From positions 146,058 through 210,057 of the forward strand of contig JAJEHD010000011.1 of assembly GCA_022819505.1 (NCBI GenBank): 64,000 nucleotides of DNA, written 5' to 3'. This DNA comes from Acidimicrobiia bacterium (GTDB lineage: Bacteria > Actinomycetota > Acidimicrobiia > Acidimicrobiales > Aldehydirespiratoraceae). Positions 41,660-48,603 of this stretch are shown piece by piece (positions within the stretch are counted from its first letter, which is position 1; each line of letters opens with the position of its first letter). Below the pieces are notes generated by a model, which was given only the letters and a program-made list of their open reading frames with translations, was not told the DNA's origin and searched no databases. A program made the position numbers and the translations under genes.

Positions 41660-42589
41660 ATGGCAGCCGCCGATCTGCGCTCCGTCTCAAGCGTGGCCGA
41701 GGTGTCGCAGGGGCTTCGCGACCACGCTTACCTGCCCGACGAGGCGCTGGCCACCGCCGTGTACCTCGCCCTGCGTCTGCGCCGGCCGCTGCTGCTGGAG
41801 GGCGAGCCCGGCGTGGGCAAGACCGAGGTGGCGAAGGTGATCGCCGACTGGGGTGGCGGCCGGCTGATCCGGCTCCAGTGCTACGAGGGCATCGACGCGG
41901 CCCAGGCCGTCTACGAGTGGGACTACGCCCGCCAGTTGATGCACCTGCGCACGATGGAGGCCACCGGGCGTGCCCGCGGCGCCGACGAGGACCGGCTCGC
42001 CGACGAGCTGTACAACGAGCGCTTCCTGGTGCGCCGGCCCCTGCTGGAGGCGATCGAGGCCTCCGAAGGCCCCCCGCCGGTGCTGCTGGTCGACGAGGTC
42101 GACCGCTCCGACGACGAGTTCGAGGCCTACTTGCTGGAGGTGCTGTCGGACTACTCGATCACCATCCCCGAACTGGGCACCTTCGCCGCGGTCGAGCCGC
42201 CCGTGGTGCTCATCACCTCCAACCGCACCCGGGACGTGCACGACGCCCTGAAGCGCCGCTGCCTGTACCACTGGGTAGCTCATCCCGGCCCACAGCGGGA
42301 GGCGGAGATCATCCGCCTGCGAGCCCCCGAGGTGACCGATCGCCTGGCCAGGCAGGTCGCCCACGCCGCGGCCGCGATGCGCGAGGTCGGGCTGTACAAG
42401 CCGCCGGGAGTGGCCGAGACCATCGACTGGGCCCGGGCCTTGAGCCTGCTGGGCGGGGCCACGCTCGACCTCGCCAACGCCTCGGCCACCCTTGGAGCGC
42501 TGCTGAAGTACCGCGAGGACCGCGACCGGGTGATCGAGCACGACCTGGCCGCCATCGTGGCCGACGCCGCCACCGCCCACAGTCCATGA
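41660..42589 (+). CDS. coxD: MoxR/CoxD-type AAA+ ATPase
   Basis: This 309-residue MoxR-family AAA+ protein has Walker A LLEGEPGVGKTEVA, Walker B VLLVDEVDRSDDEFEAYLLE, sensor 1 VLITSNRTRDVHDAL and an Arg-finger region KRRCLYHW. The QCYEGIDAAQAVYEWDY insertion is characteristic of the CoxD subgroup, which with CoxE inserts the sulfur and copper of the CO-dehydrogenase Mo site. The neighbouring coxE-, coxF- and coxG-like genes support that role. Its stop overlaps the coxE start. Confidence 0.9.
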   Translation: MAAADLRSVSSVAEVSQGLRDHAYLPDEALATAVYLALRLRRPLLLEGEPGVGKTEVAKVIADWGGGRLIRLQCYEGIDAAQAVYEWDYARQLMHLRTMEATGRARGADEDRLADELYNERFLVRRPLLEAIEASEGPPPVLLVDEVDRSDDEFEAYLLEVLSDYSITIPELGTFAAVEPPVVLITSNRTRDVHDALKRRCLYHWVAHPGPQREAEIIRLRAPEVTDRLARQVAHAAAAMREVGLYKPPGVAETIDWARALSLLGGATLDLANASATLGALLKYREDRDRVIEHDLAAIVADAATAHSP

Positions 42590-43821
42590 GCGACGAGGGA
42601 GGCGACGCCTCGGGCGCAGCAGCCGGGCCGCGTGGCCCCTTGGAGTCCGACCCGGTCGATGTCGCCGTCGGCTTCGCGGGCGCGCTGCGCCGGGCCGGCC
42701 TGGAAGTGTCGCTCACGTCGGCCCTGCTCTACGCGGAGGCGCTGTCGGTGTGCGATGTCGCCAGCCGGCCCTCGCTGTACTGGGCGGGAAGGGCCGCGCT
42801 GGTCCACCGGATCGAGGACGTCGGCGTGTACGACGCGGTCTTCGGGGCCTACTGGCTGGGTGAGCCGCTGGGCGTGTCCCCCATGGCCGCGGCGAGCGTC
42901 CCTGTGGTCCTCCAGGTCGACGACGCCGACGCCTCCGATGAGCACGGCGAGGAGTCTCCCGGCGACGGTGAGACGATCACGCTGCGCTACAGCGCCACCG
43001 AGACGCTGACGAGCAAGGACTTCGCCGACTACACCGACTCCGAGCTCGAGGAGGCCCGCCGGCTGATGGAGCGCCTGCGTTTCTCCGGCCCGACCCGTCC
43101 CAGCCGCCGCCCCGAGCCGAGCCGGTCGTGCCGGGGGAGCCTCGATGTGCGCCGGACGGTCCGGGCCGCCATGCGCTCCGGGGGCGAGCCGATGAGGATG
43201 CACCGCCGGATGAGCGGTCGCCGGCCCCGGCGCCTGGTCATGCTGCTGGACGTGTCGGGTTCTATGGAGCGCTACGCCCGGGCCTTGCTGCGCCTGGTCC
43301 ACGCGGCCGTGGCGGGACGCAGCCGGGTCGAGGCTTTCGCGCTGGGCACCCGGCTAACCCGGCTAACCCGGGAGCTGTCGTCACGGGACCCGGACCGGGC
43401 CATGAGGGCCGCGTCGGCCGCGGTGCCCGACTGGAGCGGCGGCACCCGCCTCGGCGCCGGCCTGCGAGCCTTCAACGACGAGTGGGGGTGCCGGGGGATG
43501 GCCAGGGGAGCGGTGGTGGTGATCCTCTCCGACGGCTGGGACCGGGGCGACCCCGCCGAGATGTCCGAGCAGATGCAGCGCCTGCACAGGGTGGCCAACC
43601 GGGTGGTGTGGGTCAACCCGCTGAAGGCCTCGCCCGGTTACGCGCCGCTGGCCCGGGGGATGGCCGCCGCCCTGCCCCATGTCGACGACTTCGTGGAGGG
43701 CCACAACCTCGAGTCGCTGGAGCGCCTGGCCGAACTGGTGCTCACCGACACCCCCAGGGCTTCGCGGCCGCTGGACGGGAGGCGCGCCGCAGGACCGGCG
43801 CTCACCGGAGCTTCGCAGTGA
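42586..43821 (+). CDS. coxE: von Willebrand factor A domain protein, CoxE-like
   Basis: This 411-residue protein ends in a VWA domain with an intact MIDAS start D-x-S-x-S (MLLDVSGSMERYARAL), SGGTRLGAGLRAF for the second element and VVILSDGWDRGDP for the third. The N-terminal half (AVGFAGALRRAGLEVSLTSALLYAEAL, YRTL-like helical segments) is typical of CoxE partners of MoxR ATPases. A Ser/Arg/Pro-rich linker lies around residues 165-190. ATGA overlap with coxD shows coupling. It is predicted to act with CoxD as a metal-insertion chaperone for the molybdenum hydroxylase. Confidence 0.9.
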   Translation: MSDEGGDASGAAAGPRGPLESDPVDVAVGFAGALRRAGLEVSLTSALLYAEALSVCDVASRPSLYWAGRAALVHRIEDVGVYDAVFGAYWLGEPLGVSPMAAASVPVVLQVDDADASDEHGEESPGDGETITLRYSATETLTSKDFADYTDSELEEARRLMERLRFSGPTRPSRRPEPSRSCRGSLDVRRTVRAAMRSGGEPMRMHRRMSGRRPRRLVMLLDVSGSMERYARALLRLVHAAVAGRSRVEAFALGTRLTRLTRELSSRDPDRAMRAASAAVPDWSGGTRLGAGLRAFNDEWGCRGMARGAVVVILSDGWDRGDPAEMSEQMQRLHRVANRVVWVNPLKASPGYAPLARGMAAALPHVDDFVEGHNLESLERLAELVLTDTPRASRPLDGRRAAGPALTGASQ

Positions 43822-43834
43822 AGGAGCTGCAGGC

Positions 43835-44965
43835 ATGAAGGAGATCCTGGCCGATCTCGATCGCTGGCACCGGGCCGGCGAGCAGGCTGCGGTGGCTCGC
43901 GTCATCGACCTTGAGGGCTCAGGACCCCGCTCGCCGGGCGCGGCCATGGCAGTGACCGCTGAGGCCGAGGTGGTTGGCTCGGTCTCGGGGGGCTGCGTGG
44001 AGGGCGCGGTGGTGACCGAGTCGCTGGAGGTGATGGCGGCCGGCGACCGGCGCATCGTCACCTTCGGCTACAGCGACGACGAGGCCTTCGCGGTCGGGCT
44101 CACCTGCGGCGGGACCATCCATCTGTTTCTGGAGCCGCTGGAATGGGGTCCGGTCTATGACGCTCTGGCCTCGGACCTGGCCGAGGAGTCTCCGGCGGCG
44201 CTGGCCACGGTGGTGGAGGGACCCGGGGTGGGCGCCAAGATGCTGGTCCGCCCCGAGGGCCCCGATCAGGAGCGATTCGCGACGATCGGCTCACTGGGCA
44301 CCGCGGGCCTGGACCGGGCCGTGCAGCGAGACGCCCGGGGAGAGCTGGTGGCGGGCCGCTCGGGGCTTCGCCGGTACTCGACCGAGGGCGAGTACTCCGA
44401 GCAGGGCGAGATCGAGGGCGAGGAAGTGGCGGTGTTCGTCGAGTCGTTCGCGCCGCCGCCCCGGATGCTGATCTTCGGGGCCGTCGACTTCACTGCGGCC
44501 CTGGCCAGGGTGGCCAAGGTCCTCGGCTACCGGGTGACGGTGTGCGACGCCCGGCCGGTCTTCGCCACCTCCAAGCGGTTCCCGATGGCCGATGAGGTGG
44601 TCGTCTCGTGGCCGGACCGGCTGCTGAGCGAGGTCGGCCACGGGCTTGGGCCGCGCGACGCGGTCTGCGTGCTCACCCACGACGCCAAGTTCGACGTGCC
44701 CGCCATCTGTTCGGCCCTGGGCACCGATGTCGGCTACATCGGGGTGATGGGCAGCCGCCGCACGCATAAGGACCGCACCCGCCGCCTGATCGAGGCCGGA
44801 GTCACCCAGGAGCAGTTGGGCCGTCTGCGCTCGCCCATCGGGCTCGACATCGGCGCGGCCACCCCCGAGGAGACCGCGGTGTCGATCGTGTCTGAGATCA
44901 TCTCGTTGCGCACCGGCCGCCAGGCCCGGGCCTTGTCGGCCACCTCGGGCCCCATCCACGACTGA
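43835..44965 (+). CDS. XdhC/CoxF family molybdenum hydroxylase maturation protein
   Basis: This 376-residue protein has the XdhC N-terminal domain (VARVIDLEGSGPRSPGAAMAV, VGSVSGGCVEGAVVTE) with the conserved Cys, GLTCGGTIHLFLEPL, and a Rossmann-like C-terminal domain (MLIFGAVDFTAALARVAKVLGYRVTVCDAR, then VLTHDAKFDVPAI and YIGVMGSRRTHKDR). XdhC binds molybdenum cofactor and helps sulfurate it before insertion. AGGAG lies upstream of ATG 43835. It fits the accessory set for a CO-dehydrogenase/xanthine-dehydrogenase enzyme, and the closest structural gene is at 28.4-30.7 kb. Confidence 0.9.
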   Translation: MKEILADLDRWHRAGEQAAVARVIDLEGSGPRSPGAAMAVTAEAEVVGSVSGGCVEGAVVTESLEVMAAGDRRIVTFGYSDDEAFAVGLTCGGTIHLFLEPLEWGPVYDALASDLAEESPAALATVVEGPGVGAKMLVRPEGPDQERFATIGSLGTAGLDRAVQRDARGELVAGRSGLRRYSTEGEYSEQGEIEGEEVAVFVESFAPPPRMLIFGAVDFTAALARVAKVLGYRVTVCDARPVFATSKRFPMADEVVVSWPDRLLSEVGHGLGPRDAVCVLTHDAKFDVPAICSALGTDVGYIGVMGSRRTHKDRTRRLIEAGVTQEQLGRLRSPIGLDIGAATPEETAVSIVSEIISLRTGRQARALSATSGPIHD

Positions 44966-45023
44966 CCCGGCCAGCTGCGGCCCGGCACACGTTGCACATC
45001 ACTAAAACACATGTAATGATGCG

Positions 45024-45084
45024 AAGTGCCGGAGTGCCACCCCCACAAACCTTTGGAGACCGGTAGGGTGGTGCTCCGGCACTT
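45024..45084. repeat. 19-bp-arm inverted repeat in the xdhC-mocA gap
   Basis: AAGTGCCGGAGTGCCACCC (45024-45042) is the inverted copy of GGGTGGTGCTCCGGCACTT (45066-45084), with two mismatches in 19, around a 23-nt loop. It lies in a 202-base gap that is richer in A and T than its surroundings. It may be a strong terminator, an RNA control element or a small mobile-element remnant. No target-site duplication is obvious. Confidence 0.7.
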
Positions 45085-45167
45085 GCGTGACATCTAGTGT
45101 AACTTCACCCGCGACGCCTCGCAACCGGCGGCGATGTTGTGTTGCCGGCAGGCAGACTGGAGCAGTG

Positions 45168-45773
45168 ATGGAAGATCGCGGCGGCGTGATTGACGAGCAC
45201 GGCGAGGGTCCCCGGCTGGGTGTTGCGGCGGTGGTGCTGGCCGCGGGGGCCGGGGAGCGCTTCGCCGGCGACCGTCACAAGCTGCTGTGCGAGGTGGGGG
45301 GCGTGCCGCTGGTTCGCCGCGCTGTGGACGCGGCCCTGGCTGCCGACCTTGACGAGACCATCGTGGTGATGGGGGCGGTCGACCTGCTGGAAGTGCTGCC
45401 CGAGGAAGTGACCGTGCTGCACAACGAGGCCTGGGAGCAGGGCCAGGCCACATCGCTGGCCGCGGCGGTGAGCTACGCCGGTTCGCGGGGTCACCGGGCG
45501 GTGGTGTTCGGCTGCGGCGACCAGCCCGGAGTGCCGGCTTCGGCCTGGGCTGCGGTGGCCGAGGCCGACTGCGACCTCGCCGTGGCCGACTTCGACGGTG
45601 CCCGCCGGCCGCCGGTCCGGATCGGCGCCGCGCTGTGGAGCCACCTGCCCCTCACCGGCGACGAGGGCGGGCGGGTTCTGATGCGCCGCAGACCGGAGTT
45701 GGTGCGGGCGATACCCTGCGAGGGCAACCCCGACGACATCGACACGCTGGAGGACCTGAAGAAATGGAACTAA
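45168..45773 (+). CDS. MocA/MobA-like molybdenum cofactor nucleotidyltransferase
   Basis: This 201-residue protein has the nucleotidyltransferase N-terminus VVLAAGAGERFAGDRHKLL, the NEAWEQGQATSLAAAVSYA segment and FGCGDQPGVPASAWAAV with the metal-binding Asp, as in MocA and MobA. It would attach CMP (or GMP) to molybdopterin, giving the dinucleotide cofactor used by CO-dehydrogenase-type hydroxylases. ATG 45168 follows GGAG at 5 nt. It overlaps the coxG-like gene by 10 bases, so the two are cotranscribed. Confidence 0.85.
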   Translation: MEDRGGVIDEHGEGPRLGVAAVVLAAGAGERFAGDRHKLLCEVGGVPLVRRAVDAALAADLDETIVVMGAVDLLEVLPEEVTVLHNEAWEQGQATSLAAAVSYAGSRGHRAVVFGCGDQPGVPASAWAAVAEADCDLAVADFDGARRPPVRIGAALWSHLPLTGDEGGRVLMRRRPELVRAIPCEGNPDDIDTLEDLKKWN

Positions 45774-46450
45774 GCGACTCATTCGAGGTGGCCCATCCCA
45801 TCGGTGCGGTATGGGATGTCATCACCGATGTGGAGCGAATCGCGCCGTGCCTGCCCGGCGCGCAGCTCACCGGCAGCGACGGCGACACACACGAGGGCCT
45901 GGTCAAGGTCAAGGTCGGTCCCATCACCTCCCAGTACAAGGGCAAGGCCTCCTTCACGGAGCGGGACGACGCCGCCCACCGGCTGCTCATGTCGGCCAGC
46001 GGGCGCGACACCCGCGGCGCCGGAAACGCATCAGCCGAGATCACGGTCTCGCTCGAGTCGGTGTCGGAGTCGTCCACCCAGGTGAGCGTCCACACCGATC
46101 TCACCATCACCGGCAAGGTCGCGCAGTTCGGCCGGGGCGTGCTGGCCGATGTCAGCCGCAAGCTGATGGGGCAGTTCGCCGACAACCTGGCCGCGCTGGT
46201 CGCGGCCGATGTCGACTCCGGCGACCCCGCCGAGGCGGAGGCCGACGGCGAGCCCGCCGGGTCAGATGCGTCGGGCGGGGGCGGTCAGGACGAGGCCGCG
46301 GCTGCGCCACCGGCGCCGGCGCCTGCGAGCGAGGTCGAGGCGGTCGACCTGCTGAGCGTGGCCGGCACACCGGTGCTGAAGCGGCTCGTGCCCGTGGCTG
46401 TGGCCGTCATCGTCGTGGTGATCCTGGTCGTCATCGTCCTGGCCGCATAG
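45764..46450 (+). CDS. coxG: CoxG-like SRPBCC protein with C-terminal membrane anchor
   Basis: This 228-residue protein has an SRPBCC/CoxG domain (SDSFEVAHPIGAVWDVITDVERIAPCLPGAQL, HEGLVKVKVGPITSQYKGKA, GRGVLADVSRKLMGQFADNL), an Ala/Pro/Glu-rich spacer at about 150-195, and a hydrophobic C-terminal helix (VPVAVAVIVVVILVVIVL). CoxG of carboxydotrophs tethers CO dehydrogenase to the membrane and binds quinone. The terminal helix here fits membrane recruitment of a cytosolic molybdenum hydroxylase. It closes the accessory cluster. Confidence 0.88.
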   Translation: MELSDSFEVAHPIGAVWDVITDVERIAPCLPGAQLTGSDGDTHEGLVKVKVGPITSQYKGKASFTERDDAAHRLLMSASGRDTRGAGNASAEITVSLESVSESSTQVSVHTDLTITGKVAQFGRGVLADVSRKLMGQFADNLAALVAADVDSGDPAEAEADGEPAGSDASGGGGQDEAAAAPPAPAPASEVEAVDLLSVAGTPVLKRLVPVAVAVIVVVILVVIVLAA

Positions 46451-46489
46451 AGCCGAGGTTCCCGAAACCTGAGCGAGTATTGCTCCTAT

Positions 46490-46972
46490 ATGACGGGTTT
46501 CTCTACTGATTTCGATCAAGTAGAGGTGGCGAGGTTGCTGGGGCGCGAACCGGCTGGTGACTTCGAGGTCGTCGTGCGCGACGCCTCGGGTTCTCCCGCA
46601 GTAATCCGCAACGCCCCCATCCTCGATGACGGGCGGCCCATGCCCACGCGCTACTGGCTGGTGGACGAACGGCTGCGCCGGATGGTCGGTCGGCTGGAGT
46701 CGGAGGGCGGGGTGCGGGCCGCGGAGGCTGCCGTGGACCCCGGGGATCTTGCCGCGGCCCACGCCCGCTACGCGGCCGAGCGAGACGCGGCCGTCCCTGA
46801 CGGCCACACCGGTCCGGCACCCTCGGCCGGGGTCGGGGGCACACGGCGGGGTGTCAAGTGCCTCCATGCCCACTACGCCTGGCACCTGGCCGGCGGCGAC
46901 GACCCGGTCGGGCGCTGGGTGGCTGAGCGTCTCGGTCCGGACGCGGCGGCGCCGCTGCGGAGAGTGGGATGA
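46490..46972 (+). CDS. DUF501 domain-containing protein
   Basis: This 160-residue protein carries the DUF501 pattern: VARLLGREPAGDFEVVVRDASGSPAVIRNAPILDDGRPMPTRYWLVD, REESEGG-like helix, and the late GVKCLHAHYAWHLAGGDDPVGRWV. The family has no proven function but sits between ftsB and ppx in many actinobacteria. Here it is separated from ftsB by the thioesterase and cox genes. ATG 46490; its end overlaps ppx. Confidence 0.88.
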   Translation: MTGFSTDFDQVEVARLLGREPAGDFEVVVRDASGSPAVIRNAPILDDGRPMPTRYWLVDERLRRMVGRLESEGGVRAAEAAVDPGDLAAAHARYAAERDAAVPDGHTGPAPSAGVGGTRRGVKCLHAHYAWHLAGGDDPVGRWVAERLGPDAAAPLRRVG

Positions 46973-47886
46973 GCCCCGGCCCGGTTGCCGTGGTGGACTG
47001 CGGCACCAACACCACCCGGCTTCTCGTCACCGACGGCCGCGGCCCCGCGGTCGAGAGACGCTCGGAGATAACCCGCCTGGGACGGGGCGTCGACGCCAGC
47101 GGCCGGCTCGAGGTGGCCTCGGTCGAGCGCACGCTGGCCTGCCTGCGGGACTACCGGGAGGCCATCGACCGCCACAACCCGTCGTCGGTGCGGGTCATCG
47201 CCACCTCCGCGGTGCGCGACGCCGCCAACCGGTCGGAGTTCCTCGAGCCGGCCGAGTCGATCCTGGACGCGGTCCCCGAGGTCCTGTCGGGCCGCGAGGA
47301 GGCCGACATGTCCTTCCGGGGCGCGGTCAGCGAGCTGGACCCGGCCGACGGGCCGTTCCTAGTGGTCGACATCGGGGGAGGATCCACCGAGCTGTCGTTC
47401 GGGGTGGAGCACTGCACCGACGCGCTGTCACTCGACATCGGCAGCGTGCGCCTCACCGAGAAGTACGTCCATCACGATCCGCCCCGGCCCGAGGAGCTCT
47501 CGGCGTGCCTGTCGGTGACCGAGTTGCACCTCGACGACGCCGTGCGGGCCATCCCCGCGCTGAGCGGGGAATGCCGGCTGGTCGGCGTCGCCGGGACGAT
47601 CACCACGGTCGCCGCGGTGGAGTTGGGCCTGGCCACCTACGACCGTGACCGGGTGCACCACTTCCGGCTCTCGAAGGACGCGGCCGAGGACGTGTTCCGC
47701 ACTCTGGCCACCGAGGCGCTGGCCGATCGCGTCCACAACCCCGGCCTGCACCCTGGGCGGGCCGACGTGATCGTGGCCGGCGTGTGCATCCTGGTGAGAC
47801 TCATGAGGTACTTCGACTTCGACGAATGCCTCGTCTCGGAGGCGGACCTGCTCGACGGCCTGGCCCTGTCCCTGCTCGAAGCCTGA
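46969..47886 (+). CDS. ppx: exopolyphosphatase/pppGpp phosphatase (Ppx/GppA family)
   Basis: This 305-residue ASKHA-fold protein has VAVVDCGTNTTRLLV, ATSAVRDAANRSEF, LSGREEADMSFRGAV, VVDIGGGSTELSFG and VGVAGTITTVAAVEL. It is the short form without the C-terminal HD domain, as in actinobacterial Ppx1-type proteins, which remove terminal phosphates from polyphosphate or pppGpp. It overlaps DUF501 by ATGA. ASKHA catalytic residues are intact by eye. Confidence 0.92.
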   Translation: MSPGPVAVVDCGTNTTRLLVTDGRGPAVERRSEITRLGRGVDASGRLEVASVERTLACLRDYREAIDRHNPSSVRVIATSAVRDAANRSEFLEPAESILDAVPEVLSGREEADMSFRGAVSELDPADGPFLVVDIGGGSTELSFGVEHCTDALSLDIGSVRLTEKYVHHDPPRPEELSACLSVTELHLDDAVRAIPALSGECRLVGVAGTITTVAAVELGLATYDRDRVHHFRLSKDAAEDVFRTLATEALADRVHNPGLHPGRADVIVAGVCILVRLMRYFDFDECLVSEADLLDGLALSLLEA

Positions 47887-47901
47887 GGTCCAAGCGGCGG
47901 C

Positions 47902-47907
47902 TAGAGT
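47902..47907 (+). promoter_or_regulatory. candidate -10 element (TAGAGT) of the GNAT gene
   Basis: TAGAGT ends 8 nt before GTG 47916; no Shine-Dalgarno is visible. Confidence 0.45.
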
Positions 47908-47915
47908 GCGCGGCC

Positions 47916-48575
47916 GTGAGCACCCTGCTCGGGCGGCGAGTGCTGCTGCGGCCCCTGACACGCAACGACTTCGGTGAGTGGCGTGAGGTCCGCCGACGCA
48001 ACCGCGCCCGGCTCAAGACATGGGAGCCCCAGGCCCTGCCCGGGCGCCCTGACTCCGCCGAGGATCCCCGGGCGTTCGCTGACCGCTGCTCGGCCCGCAG
48101 GCGCGAGCGCCAGCACGGCACCGGCTACGGCTTCGGCGTGTTCGTCAACGGGCGCTTCCGGGGCGAGATGAACCTGTCCTCGATCCAGCGCGGGCCCTTC
48201 CAGTCGTGCTACGTCGGCTACTGGATCGACGAGGCCGTCGCCGGAAACGGCTACACCCCAGAAGCGCTTGTCGTGGCGGCCCGTTTCGCGTTCGAGGAGC
48301 TGAAGCTGCACCGGATGCAGGTGGCCATCGTGCCCCGCAACTCGGCCAGCCTGAGGGTGGTGGAGAAGCTCGACCTCCGATACGAGGGCCTGGCAGAGCG
48401 CTACGTCGAGATCAACGGGGTGTGGGAGGACCACCACCGCTTCGCCATAACCGAGGAGGAGTGGCGAGTCCGGGCGCCGGAGCTGGTCGCGGCGTGGATC
48501 GCGCCGGTGCCGGACAGCCACGCCGGGCGCCCGGTCTCCGAACTGGTGCCGGGGCGCACCAAGAAGCCCGTCTGA
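47916..48575 (+). CDS. GNAT family N-acetyltransferase (RimJ/RimL-like)
   Basis: This 219-residue protein has the RimJ-type GNAT fold: GRRVLLRPLTRNDFGEWREVRRRNRARLKTWEP at the start, YGFGVFVNGRFRGEMNLSSI, the acetyl-CoA loop VGYWIDEAVAGNGYTPEALVV, and NSASLRVVEKLDLRYEGLAERYVEINGVWEDH near the end. The family acetylates protein N-termini or small molecules; the target is unknown. GTG 47916 is preferred because the open frame upstream is ppx-overlapping. It converges on the pyruvate carboxylase gene. Confidence 0.88.
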   Translation: MSTLLGRRVLLRPLTRNDFGEWREVRRRNRARLKTWEPQALPGRPDSAEDPRAFADRCSARRRERQHGTGYGFGVFVNGRFRGEMNLSSIQRGPFQSCYVGYWIDEAVAGNGYTPEALVVAARFAFEELKLHRMQVAIVPRNSASLRVVEKLDLRYEGLAERYVEINGVWEDHHRFAITEEEWRVRAPELVAAWIAPVPDSHAGRPVSELVPGRTKKPV

Positions 48576-48603
48576 GACCGGCCCGGGTCAGGGCTGATTG
48601 GCT

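Noticed and set aside
43272..43616. Minus-strand frame opposite the VWA domain
   Set aside because: The MIDAS motif and the rest of coxE on the plus strand explain this region.
46451..46489. Small hairpin AGGTT/AACCT before DUF501 as a terminator
   Set aside because: A 5-bp stem is too weak to support, and it could be chance.
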